A DNA stretch of 64,000 bases, taken from the NCBI RefSeq assembly GCF_021018895.1, contig NC_079384.1:16011140-16075139 (forward strand). Reading direction: 5' to 3'. This DNA is from Seriola aureovittata (lineage: Eukaryota > Chordata > Actinopteri > Carangiformes > Carangidae). The position numbers were made by a program, and so were the translations under genes. Positions 30,979 through 42,583 of the stretch are shown here, piece after piece. The notes under the pieces were generated by a model. That model saw only the letters and a list, made by a program, of their open reading frames with translations. It was not told the origin of the DNA and ran no database searches. The first letter of the stretch is position 1. Every line of letters starts with the position of its first letter.

Positions 30979-33900
30979 TCATATGGCCTTGACATCAATA
31001 AGGTGGCCATGCTGGGCCCCTTGCCTCAGGGTCTTGATCCCCTGCAGTTTACGGCCGTGAAGTGTGAAGCGAGACCAGGCGGCCAGCTGCAGAAGGGCAC
31101 AGGTGATAGGCACAAACACCAACATGTAGAAGCAGCCCAGGCGTAGAGGCGGAGTCCCTGAGCCAGAGGCAATGTCAGGCACAGAAACCAGAGAGTCCTT
31201 CACAGGTTCCCTCTCAAAAATATCATAACCTGAGGAAGAGGAAGAGAACACAACATGAGAAAAAAGTAGTACCTTCAATGAAAGCAAGACAAATGAATCA
31301 ATTCACACATTCAACTCTTATCAGAATGGATGGTTCTCCTACTAAAATCAGTCTAGATTTTAGTCTTTTGTAACAAGGAAGCCCTGCAAAAAATGAATAT
31401 GAGAAAAAGCCCACTAAAAAGGACCATAATAATAAAGCAAATTAAATATACAAATACTTTTGGTTTGAATGTATGGCTAAGATAGGTATGTAACACAAAA
31501 AAACTCATTAGATTATATTTCAAAAGCATTACTGGGACATAAAGTTATTTCCCTTATAGTAACAGTTCAAACTTGGGAAATAAGGTAATTTGCTTTCTTA
31601 GCCAGAGGTAGATGAGAATGTCAGCTCAATATAAAGCTACAGACAGTTAGCTTGGTTTATCATAAAGACTCAAAGCAGTCTGGCTCTGTCCGGAGGTAAA
31701 ACAATCTGCAATATAACTCTGATAAATCATTTTGTGCAACCCTGTGCAGTCTAATTCTCCTGTTGTGTAAGCTGCACTTATTTCATCTTCAGTTCCCCTT
31801 TCATTAAGTTTCAGCTACACAAAACCTCATCAACATCACATTGTTAAACAGTTCATATTTGTACACGTACACACTGATCACTGATAGAGCTGGAATTCAT
31901 GTAACTTGCTGAGCAAGCTGAGCTACTTGATACTTTGTGTGCCAGTAAGGAACAAACACACATGAATACAGTAACCTATAGCACCACTTTGAAACAAGCT
32001 TATTATGTTCACTTCCTTATGAGGACCGAGTGCAACTGTTTCTGTCTGTACCTGTGTAAACACAGAGCAGCCAGGTGCCGATGAGCGGCGCAAATGTCTG
32101 ACCGGGTTTGGTCAACAAGGCAACCATCCCGAAGAGGAGCGCAGAGGCGGCTTGCTGCCGTCGGTTGACCACAAAGTCTTCGTCCACCAGATCGGAAATG
32201 ACCAGCTTCAGCAGCTTGCACGTCCCCTCTGTAAACACTCGGTTACTAGGAGGAAGAGAGGGCAGATTACAGGCTTCAGCCCCAATAGAGAACATCCGCT
32301 GTAATGCAGTTTACCATTCATAATGGAAGGGAGTGGTAACAGTTCCTGACCTGACAGACTGGGCTAAGGTGTGTCTATGTGTGCAGAACCACAGTATATT
32401 GTGTGAAGTAACTTTATCACCTGTGGTCAGTGTTTTTTCTTTTTTTTTTTTTTTTAAAAACATCTCAGCTTGAAGCTTTCAGAGTTAGAGAACCAAAAGC
32501 ATTCACACACACACACTGTTCAGTGGTACCTCTTCCACAACTGTGACTAAAACAACAAACCACATACCATCAGGGCTCAGCTGCAGTGAGTGCGAGAATG
32601 CATTCAAATCCTGTTGTTAAGTGTAAGAACAGCATGATTATTTCTCAACAGTGCAATAAGATGACTGGCTAAATCCAGGGGTGGTGTTACTTTGCTCTAT
32701 GGACAGAGGATATTTTAAAATGTACAGATGTTAAAGCCAGTGGAGGCTAAAGCTACATAAATAAAGCAGTGTTGCTCATCTTCTGTGACAGAGGCTCAAA
32801 CAGGTCTTGTGGCAAAGACAAGCTAACACAATATTTGGATACAACATGTCACAAATGTTGAGTTGACTCAGAAACAGGCCGTGATACAGATTCCTTCGCG
32901 TGTCCTTGTGAACCCTTTGATACTAATCGTCCTTGATATGTGCTTGTTGTGTGATTGTGCAATCAGCTTTTCAAGTGACAAAACTTTATAAAAAAAAAAA
33001 GAAAAAAAGAAAAAGAAACGAGCAAACAAAAGTACAAGCTGTCACACATCGGGTGCGTGTGCTGATGTGTGTACGTGGCCATACCTAGCAATGAAGATGC
33101 ACAGCAGATAAATGTGGTCAGCCCCTGCCAGCGCCATAACCACACTAAGTCCCAGTTTGAGCATAAATAGCCAGCGGATAACCTGGTAAACCCCGTAACG
33201 CTGGCACAGTGTCAGGAAATACAAGTTGTTCAGGTGAGGGGCAATGTAAGAGATCCCTGCATGGGAGCAGAAGCAGAGAAGCGTTAAAATAAATAAAAAA
33301 AAGACTACAAATCAGCAGAAATAATAATCATTTTAAAAATAAAAGGATGTGGAGTGCCAACAAACCAGCCTGCAAATTAAAATAAAAACAGAAATCTATT
33401 CTATTGTAGCCACAATTTGAGAATTTCTGAATACCACCTCACTGGTTTTCTGAAAGCGTCAATTTATCATCTTCAATTTATTATATTATTTTTGGGCAAA
33501 ATTGCATCAAAATCACCACGATGCATATTAATCTACTAATTGGCAATTAAAATCTGTTCTCCATACATCCTTTCATCAAACAGCAGTCAAACCTAGTGTA
33601 AAATATTACAAAATCACTCTGTTTCCTGCAGTCAATTTCAACATTGTAGTTTCTGATTTCCTAAAACTTTAGTCTAGATTGCCTGCATTGTTGTTTGTCT
33701 GTATAGTGTAGCTCTAGCACACCTGCATTAAAAAGAGCTGAATGTTTCTTTGAGGGATCTTACCAAGCAAGATAGAACCCGTAGAGGCAGAAATATTGTC
33801 AGAGAGGAGATGTTCAAGGAAAAGAGGGAAGAAGTTGTTGTTGAAGTGGCAGTGAAACACCTACAGAGGGAGTGAAAACATTAATAGAATGTAAATGAGT

Positions 33901-36120
33901 AGTTGCACAAAATTCTCCCTGCACTAACTGATTCATTATGAATGAATGAATGAATATGAGACAGGTGACAGAAAAGCAGATGGTAGTGTATTCTCATTAC
34001 ATAAAGACACTATGTAATGCCATGTAAATACTATGGACATGTATCTCTCCTTATAATCACATTGTGACACATTGTCAGAGGTTTTTAAAATGAATAAGTA
34101 AAATTTCCATCCCAACTTCTAATCTCTATTTTCACTTGTTGGAATTACATTCATCAGGTCTTCCCATCTCTATCTCTACTAGCCCTCGTAGCACATTCAA
34201 TGTGATACATGTCTCACCTGAACAAGATTCATTGACACAAACCACATGAAGTTCCTGTGTCTGGAGAGCTGCTTGATATACTGTCCGATAGTGACAGGTT
34301 TTTCTGGCTGGGTAAGTGGCGCATGGCCAACACTAAGCCTGGAACAGAACAGAAGAAAATGGGAGGAGTGAGATAAAGAGGAAAAAAAACAAGTTCATTT
34401 CAGAATATCTAAATCTTTTTAAATCCTTACTCTTTGAGTGTCAGAGCCTCATCTTGTCTTGTACGGACTTCCTTTTGAAATCGATGCTGTAGCAACCTGG
34501 ACACTACGAAAAAGCCCAAGATGGAAAAAGTGGCCAGAGTCACACAGAAGAAACGGAAAGAGTAGAAATCCTCCTTGTCCCAGAAGGAGTAGGAGAGAAA
34601 AACTGAGAACGAGCCCAGAGCGCTGAACACCGAGCAGTGAAAGTTGAGGCGCGTGCGATCGGTGGCGGACACGGCGAGGTCAGCCAGCAGGGCGCTGTGG
34701 TGGAGGTCCACCATCGTGAGGAAACCGTCATACAGGCACAGGCACAGCAGGAACTGCAGGCCTGGCCTGGCCCACGCCACCCAGAAGGCCAGGAACGACA
34801 GAGCGAAGAGAGGGCCATTTGTGGAGAGAGCCTTCAGGCGCTTTAGCACCACCTCTGGATTTGTGATCTGAGAGCCTGTCCTGGGTGGGGAAACAAAAAT
34901 CAGCAGTAATTAGATAATAGTACACATTTTGTAATAATTAAGCAACTTCTCTGGCGCAGTGAGACTGAAGTTATAATAGAGCCAAAAAAAAAAAAAAGTA
35001 AGGCCAACAGACCTGTTTAAATACTCTCAAACTATTTGGAGGATATATCAGGGGCCACTTCAGCATGACCAGTGTTATATAATCACCAAAACAAATACAG
35101 AAACAGCACGCCAGGCCCAAGTTAAATAAAGACAAATAAATAAAAGGGTCAGTGATGCACATCTGTGCTGTGCAACAGATTAAACGGTGCAGATATAACA
35201 AACTTGTCCACATAATAAAGTCATCAACTTTGTTATGACACCACTTTATGACAATACTGAGCCAGTTATTTAATCAGCATGAAAAACAAACACAGTTGGC
35301 AGCCTCATGTTTAGCAAGGGTTAGCATTAGTGCAAATAATAAGCTCATTCAGCTTTATCTTCAGCTTACCAAGAAATATATTCTGAAAGGTCACTTCCTG
35401 TTTCTTTGCTTTTGTACACTATTAATAATTAGCTTGGACAAAAAAATATAACAGCTAATAATCACTTGTACAGGAAGCCTGTGTAAGAAAACCTGCAGCT
35501 GGAAATCCATGTGTTTTTTTGTTTTGTTTTGTTTTTTTTTTGTTTTTTTTACAGTGTTTCAAATGTTTATTTGGAGGGAAAGTTTATTTGCCACTGTGTT
35601 TTCTCTGAGAGAAAAGGGAAGAAGGCAGGATGGAGACACTTACTGAGGAGAGCTGAGGAAGGCGCGATCACTCAGCCAGCCGAAGAGAGGGTCATTCAGG
35701 CTGTTCCATATGAGGAACACCGTCTGTGGAGCATCAGAGAGGGAAGTCAACAAAGCTATATATAAAAAAAAATCAATAAATACATGCTGATGATGGCTTA
35801 TTGATATTGCCCACCTACCAAACTGGTTAACAGCACTTACATATGTCCTTAAAAACCACTGCTAACTCTTCTGGTACATTAGTGCTAAATTTCAAGCCTG
35901 GACTACAGGGGAAAATGTATATCTCATGTTTCACTGGCACAGTTTCACTTACCTCTCCCACCCAGAAGGAGACCTTATCAATCTTGTAGACGGACACAAA
36001 TGTCTCCACATAGTAAAGCAGGAACACATTGTGGAGGATGGAGGTAAAAAGGGCCAAAGAGCCGTAGAGCACTGCAGTAGAGAAGACGCCTTGCCAGCAA
36101 CCCCAAACGCTCCTGCCCAT
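30979..36120 (-). CDS. mfsd13a: mfsd13a (TMEM180): MFS-fold multi-pass membrane protein, 8 coding exons
   Basis: Exons in transcript order: 35953-36120, 35644-35723, 34431-34880, 34218-34338, 33764-33860, 33085-33256, 32052-32245, 30979-31229. They total 1533 nt (510 residues plus TGA; human is about 517), with consistent phases and GT/AG borders. The N-terminus [20 protein letters not shown], followed by [18 protein letters not shown] and [20 protein letters not shown], matches what I recall of MFSD13[12 protein letters not shown] is the MFS loop 2-3 signature. Many hydrophobic segments follow, e.g. [17 protein letters not shown] in exon 3 and [20 protein letters not shown] near the C-terminus, as expected of a 10-12-pass protein. 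Its substrate is unknown; human TMEM180 has been described as a colorectal-cancer surface antigen. A fish duplicate (mfsd13a-like) cannot be excluded. Confidence 0.93.
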
Positions 36121-36129
36121 TCTTCTTTC

Positions 36130-36174
36130 TCAGTCTCTCTGCTCCGTCTTTTCTCCGTGCCAAGCTGCAATCAT
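36130..36174 (-). promoter_or_regulatory. Upstream ORF in mfsd13a 5'UTR (14 codons)
   Basis: ATG at 36174-36172 opens 14 codons beginning MIAAWHGEKTEQR and stops with TGA at 36132-36130, nine bases before the main ATG (36120). A shorter uORF (ATGAGGTGGTGA, 36209-36198) precedes it. Both lie in the exon defined by the TTTCTTGCAG acceptor (exon starts 36216). Repression of the main start is a plausible inference. Confidence 0.5.
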
Positions 36175-36511
36175 CTCACGGCCTGGCTGACCCAGTGTCA
36201 CCACCTCATTGTAACCTGCAAGAAACAGCGCAGCTCTTAAAGTTATTTTTAGTTCAGGAGTGACATAGAAACACAAAAAGACACGTCTGTGACACAAAGA
36301 CATCTGTGAGTATTACTGGAAGTTACTGCAACATCTCATGGTTAAATCTCAGAATAACCCAACATCATGTTGACATTCCTGACTCTGTCTCCCCACAGAG
36401 TCTGAGGAGACCAAAGGGAGCTGTTTTTATAGCAATGGTAGTAAGTACCCATTAGTTTGGCTGTGGGCCACTGTTCCTTTTTCCTCTGGCCCATTCCTAG
36501 CTCTGTGGTGG

Positions 36512-36514
<3 letters not shown>

Positions 36515-36596
<82 letters not shown>

Positions 36597-36600
36597 ATGT
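36515..36600 (+). repeat. (TG)n-(TATG)n compound microsatellite
   Basis: About 66 bp of TG followed by five ATGT units, in mfsd13a intron 1. Confidence 0.95.
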
Positions 36601-38035
36601 CTGTGTTTGAGTTAAACTGCAATTTCCCCTAAATCATTTTAATAACCACTCCACCTCACTGTCCCCATAATAAGCTGCTCTTCTTCATAGTCAAACAACA
36701 AAAGGTGCTTTATTACCCTTGGGTGTCATATTCAACACTGAATTATGATGGTGTTTTTGAGGGTGTTACACAACGTAATCTACACCCACTGTAATTGCAA
36801 AGGTCATGAGATCTGATTTTTTTTTAAAGACAAAAAAGTGCTGGCTAGAGAAGAAAAAATCTCTTTATCTCCATGTCACATCATCTTGTGAATTACTGTT
36901 TATTGCTCTAACTGAGGACAAAGACTTTTCCAAAATGAATGTAAATCCTGCTGAGGTTTTATTCTCACTGTTTTACTTTTCCCTGAAGCCCTGAGTGCAT
37001 TCTGGCACATCTCACACCCTTGGGAGATGAATTCACTTAAAAACACCAACAGGCCTCTTAATTCACACCTGACTGCCACAAGCTCAGACTTGCCCTGATC
37101 TACAAACACCCTGTCACATCCTCAGTGGGAAAGCCACATAATATCTCACAATAACAGTGTCTCAAGGCGAGGTGATACCTTCTGTCAGAGGCAACCACAA
37201 TGTAATGTCTAAGCACGGCTCCAAAACCTCACTTTCATCTCAGTGATCTCACTTTCATCTGAGTGAGATAGCACATTTGGCCAAAGTGATCTCCTTGGAG
37301 TGTAACTAAAAGCTTTGCAGCCCTGTTCCCATCAGATCCGAGCAGTGAAGCGGGATGACTCTCAGCTGGCTGCGCCATATCGCATCTCTTAACACATATC
37401 TTACTAAATCAGAAGTGGTCCACTTGGTAACAGGCAGAGTGGGACAACATCTACAAATATCCAATTCATGTCCTCTCAGCCAAAGCAGATTCAGAGATGT
37501 TTCCAACTGTGGAAGGGCGTCTTGGCAGGGACACGAGTCACACCTGTTGTTTTCACTCTGATCGCCAAAAGATTCATGGTGACACCTGATCTCAAGACAG
37601 ATTAACAGAACAGACATCTGAACATGACAAAAGGGGGCATACAGTGAGATGTTAGGCTTTACACTTAATCACGTGTTGAATCCGGCTCAAAATTTGGGAA
37701 AATAAGGTCCACTGAACCAAAGGCTAGCAGACTTTTAGAGTAACAAGCATTAATAACGTCCTATAAACAAGCTGGACGAGTAAAATATACAGTTTACAGG
37801 AAAAGGCGACGCTTAAACTCACAACAGCTAATTGACCAGGTGTTATCGGCTGTCAATTCAACAAGCTCATAATAATAATAATAATAATGATCAATTAAGG
37901 CTACAACTAACTTAACATTGCACATGTTGTGTATAGTGTGTTATGTCAGTCCATAGCAGCAGTCTTGTAAGACTAGCTACCACTAACAGATTGAGTTAAG
38001 CTAGCCGCTGGTTAGCACCAGCTAGCCTTATTAAT
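36601..38035. other. mfsd13a 5'UTR intron
   Basis: Noncoding sequence between the inferred first exon and the 36216 acceptor. It includes a tandem 'tctcactttcatctcagtga' duplication at about 37230-37265 and an (AAT)n run at 37869-37887. No exon recognised. Confidence 0.5.
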
Positions 38036-38206
38036 ATGCTAGCATTAGCTGGCTGGTTAACGTCAACAGGCTGGCTGTCTGGAGAAAAGAAAAATATCAC
38101 AACCAACTTCACGTATATTCATAACACAGAAAATATATGTTACGTACCAACAAACGAGCTGTTAAGCAGACTGAGTAAATCGTGTTTGGCTCGGTGGGAA
38201 GCTTAC

Positions 38207-38400
38207 TTGTTGGCTCTCCTGCCTGCTACTGCTGCTGCTGCTACTCGGCTGTGTCTCGATCACTGCAAGGCGACGGTAGAGGCAGACAGTCCACGTCATG
38301 ACAACTATATTCGGTTACTCACGTCCGTGACGACCGTAGTGGGTCTGTGGATGGGGTTTCCCAGCAGTGTACACAATCAGATAAGAGTTACAGCGCCACC
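38207..38400 (-). promoter_or_regulatory. mfsd13a noncoding first exon and promoter candidate
   Basis: On the minus strand an exon would end at 38207 with CAA|GTAAGC and splice to the 36216 acceptor. The region is richer in CpG and carries a CAG run (about 38225-38245), CRE-like elements (CACGTCATGAC at about 38292, GTGACGACC at about 38327) and a CTCF-like site near 38392-38407. No coding frame fits, so a 5'UTR exon is inferred. The start site is not determined. Confidence 0.45.
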
Positions 38401-38869
38401 CAGTGCCAAGCAAGGCTGATTACCAACCAGGATAAGTGGGCAAGTGCCCAGGTTTACTACGTATCATTTGTGTCAACATAATTTTGATTAATCACAGGTT
38501 TGTCACAGTAGTTGAACGACTGAAGTGCACCATCAACTCATTTATTAAAATTAAATGCACAAATACAATTACGACTTTCTCCAGTGCACATTCTGTTCAA
38601 AAGGCAGATAACATCAATCTTAAAACATCTCAGGGAACTGAACTGGAAATTCTGCCTCCTGTGCTCTGCATACAAATAGCTTGGAAAATGGCTAGATGAC
38701 AAATTATCTTTCAACATTACTTTGAAAACCATGTAAAAAACCCAAATTAGGTTTATTTTCATAGCAAGACATGTTTTCCATTTGCAGCAAAAAAAAAAAA
38801 ATCTTGTTCAGTCCTAATTTGAACTGTTAAAGTTATTGATGGAAAACGTTGTGTTCTCACATTTTAATG

Positions 38870-39105
38870 TGTCTTTTTTGGTGGTAACTCACCCCTTTGT
38901 GACCATTTTACTACATGTGGTCATTTTGTGTCTCTTTGAGGTGTTTTGTGTCTCTCTGTTGTCATTTTTGTGTATCTGTAGATTTTTTGTGTCTCTGAGG
39001 TTGTGTCGACATCTCTTTGTGGTTATTTTGCATTCTCTGTAGTCATTTTCTGTCTCTGTTGTCGTTTTGCATCTATTCGTGGTCCCCGTATGGCTTTTAA
39101 AAGAG
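38870..39105 (+). repeat. Dispersed 'TTTTGTGTCTCTTTGT' repeat, copy B
   Basis: Array of imperfect units such as CATTTTGTGTCTCTTTGAGG and TGTTTTGTGTCTCTCTGTTG. Same family and strand as copies at 25575 and 58700. Confidence 0.6.
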
Positions 39106-42100
39106 CTCTGTGACTTTCAAACTTGAAATATTATAATATATTTCATACATAATAATAATCAGTTTTTTTTAATAATCAATTTTTTTCTTTAATAATCACT
39201 TCTCTGTTCATTTTATACAATGTCAGTAGACATTTTTTAAAGTGGCCAGCATAATTCCCTGATGCACAAGTCTCAAAAAACAGCTGCAATGCATGGCCTC
39301 TTGTCACATTACAGATGTGTATAAGATGTTAGCAGTTCCACCACAGACATTTCCTCTTTAACTTTTCAGATGGGTTTGTTTAAGTGTTTGAGCCCCAAAG
39401 GGGTCAAACTATCCCATATTTCACAGAAAGCAAAGATAAGAGGATTGTTCCAAATTTAATAAAAACTGAGTGGGAGAACTTTGTTTTTCTTCTTTTCTAA
39501 TCATCTCATGATCTTTGAGATTTATCTAGTTACCCTTCTGAAGCACCCTTTTATGAAACATTTGTTATATAGAAGTGTCCTGTCTAGTTCCCACACTTCA
39601 TTTGTGCCCTAAATCAGTGTATCCCAACCATCCCAACCTGCATGTCCCCTATGGAGGTAGATTTGACAATCTGTATGTAATTGTTTAATCTGTAAATATA
39701 AAACACCTTCCACAAATTTGTAAACTCACAGAAATATCTTGCAAATATGAAACAGATCTGCAAATACACAAAGAAATACCATGAATAAAAACATATCTGT
39801 GAACACATTCAATTAATTTACAAATAAATTAAAATTATAGTATAGTGACTATCTTCCTAACATTTACAATTTCCAAACAGGCATTTGTGAGTCAATTTTC
39901 TATTTGTTCAGTGTGTTCTATGACGCGTTCTATTGAAATGAAAATTGAAAAGCGATAGACAAATAATTTTAAGACTTAACCTGCTCTACACTGATAATAT
40001 TCAAACGCAATAAGCATACAACGCCCACGGTCCATTGCATTTACGTCTACATGTCACTACGCTCTTTTGGGGTCAAAATAAAAATGCAAATGCGTCTGTC
40101 AGTCCTCTCATCACGGCAGGTCATCAGTTAGGACGCCACTTCCTTGTCACCTGTTTGTCTGTGTGCGGCAGTGGCAGCAGCTTGTTTTACCAGGGCATAA
40201 ATGACACAAAGCTCCACTGTGATATGCAGTATTTAGTGTTATTGGGAACTTGGGAACTGTGGCTGTGAGGATGAGTTAAACTGAAATCAAACAAACAGCA
40301 TCTCTCCACTCTTCATCCAAAAGAATGAAGGCTCATTTTAAGGGGTCATATGCTGTAAAGATTTGGAACCACTGGCCTAAATCTAGTTTAACCTCTATCT
40401 GTCTCATCCAGCTTCTAAAACCCCGTCAGCATGATATTTGGCACATCCTTTTGCGCAATTCATGTCTGACTATCACAAGGTTTTTAAAATATTTCTTCAG
40501 CTAGTGTCCCCCCTTTTACCATTTCAGCATTAAAGTGGATTTAAATGTGATGTGACTAAGACGGCAGACCAAGATTAATCTCTGTGATATTTAATGAAAC
40601 TGACAGTATTGTATGCTCAGTGTACATAGCTAAGCAGGGATAAGACAGACCTTTCACAACATGTCTGCGATGGGAAAAGAGCCACACAACAGACATAAAG
40701 GCAATCTGGTTTCATTCTGAGTCTATCTTAACAGATATAACACTATGATTCAGTATGCAAAGTCTGATGAAGTCTGATACATGGTTGAAAAGAAGAAAAA
40801 GAAAGACACAGTTAGTTTCATAATGGAATTTATCCAATTCATACCTGCACCTTTGCTCTTCAAAATATTTCTAGTTAGATTGAATAATGGACCACCTGCT
40901 TTTAAAAACAAGCTGTAATAGGTGTTTTTTCAGGGAAGACATTTTGACAAAAGCATAGGTGTAAATCATAGAATGACTAATGGCTGAATTAGATTCATTT
41001 AGCTGCTTCAGCTTCAGCGTCCTGGTGTTGTTCATGCTGGCTCACTGTCACACTGTCATAGCTTACTGGGACACTTGAACAAGCTGATGCTATTAGTAAC
41101 CTAACCCTATGCTTTACACCCAAACATGGCAGAGCCAGACATCTTTGTAGAGATTAGATTATGTTATACTGTGGTAAATGTAACTTGCTATAATCTCTAT
41201 CTCTATGTCACAGTATTAATGCATCAAGTAGCTCTGGAAAAGGGTCGAGCCATGTGAATATATTCCTCTGTTCTCATTGTGTTTGCTAATCTCCATCTCA
41301 GTTATTCATTTAAAGAAAACGTCGGGGGTTTACATAATCACAAAGTAGGCTCAGCAACAGGGAGACCTTTTTTTGCTTTTTGAAAGAAACTTTATTATTT
41401 TGTTTGTGGCGATCTGTGAACTCTAAGATGTAGATAAATCCAATTATATACTGTATATAAATGCTAGTATGTGACACATAAGATAGGCCACTCTTCTAAA
41501 ACACCTATGTATTGGTTGGTTTCCATGGAGTTCCATCGGTGGGGGAACAGGGAGAAGACAGATACTGTAGGTAGATACTGTTTTTCTGTTTCTTCTCCAG
41601 CAGGGGTCAGTCATGAGATACAGATCACATGGATACTACACATGTTAAGACTTTACCTACATATACAGAAGGAAGGGTTGTCACATTAAAAAGCTTAAAT
41701 GCCAAGACAGTGTTATATACAGTTTCCAGGCCATCTTTAGAAAAATAACATTTACATAATACTCATAATTATATAATTCCCATTAAGGCCTGTTTTTCTG
41801 TTATATTTCTATGTGGCTTTCTGTACTCAACATTGAAATATCATGACATTATTTTATAGTACTTTTAGTTTTTTCCACCCATTAAGTAGGTCAACTATTT
41901 TTTTCAGTTATTGCGCCTGGAAAGCCTCATAAAGATAAAGACAAAGAGGAATGACAAGACATTAAAACAACTTGCTTTTGCCCAGAGAAGATTAAATAAT
42001 TTATGATTTTGGATGTACAGTATTTGTAAGATATGTTTGTATGTGTTATATTATTTAAAACGTTGTTATAACACGTAGCCAAAACTCCTTTAAAAAACCT

Positions 42101-42190
42101 TTATTTATCAGAACAACGAAAAGCTGTAGGCTTCACGAGGAAACTGTAGTATATGGTCAAAAGATAAGGCAGGACAACAGAACCTACGGG
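39106..42190. other. Intergenic region between mfsd13a and sema4g
   Basis: AT-rich, between the divergent mfsd13a and sema4g promoters. No coding exon, RNA gene or clear regulatory cluster recognised; short open frames only. Confidence 0.5.
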
Positions 42191-42192
<2 letters not shown>

Positions 42193-42239
<47 letters not shown>

Positions 42240-42262
42240 GGGGTGGGCTGAGCTGTGTGTTT

Positions 42263-42295
<33 letters not shown>
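42193..42295 (+). repeat. Two (TG)n arrays upstream of sema4g exon 1
   Basis: TG arrays at 42193-42236 and 42253-42295, separated by a GGGTGGGCTGAGC segment, directly before the candidate first exon. Z-DNA-prone sequence at a promoter. Confidence 0.9.
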
Positions 42296-42299
42296 AGCG

Positions 42300-42398
42300 T
42301 TGGGTAACTGCAGCAGCGGCAGTGCAGCTCGGTGTTTCGCAGCGGTGAGGACGACTCAAGACTCAGAGGATTTTTCGCGGACTCCGGGAAGCAGGCAG
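42300..42398 (+). promoter_or_regulatory. sema4g noncoding first exon candidate
   Basis: GC-rich sequence downstream of two (TG)n arrays (gcagcggcagtgcagctcgg, gcgg, ttttcgcggactccgg) ending at a strong donor GCAG|GTGAGT (GT at 42399-42400). It is the nearest good 5' exon candidate upstream of the acceptor at 47062 that introduces the signal-peptide exon. A (CT)n tract follows directly in the intron. There is no ATG in frame with the semaphorin. Sequence-only inference. Confidence 0.45.
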
Positions 42399-42495
42399 GT
42401 GAGTCGGTCCTTCCCGCCGTCTTTCCACGCTCTCTGCGGGGGCCATTTGTTTCGTGCTGCCGCATGTGCTTCTACCACTTCTCCTGCGCACACAC

Positions 42496-42496
42496 C

Positions 42497-42581
<85 letters not shown>
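42496..42581 (+). repeat. (CT)n array
   Basis: About 85 bp of CT with minor interruptions, ending in CAGGTGAAG, about 100 bp into sema4g intron 1. Confidence 0.95.
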
Positions 42582-42583
<2 letters not shown>

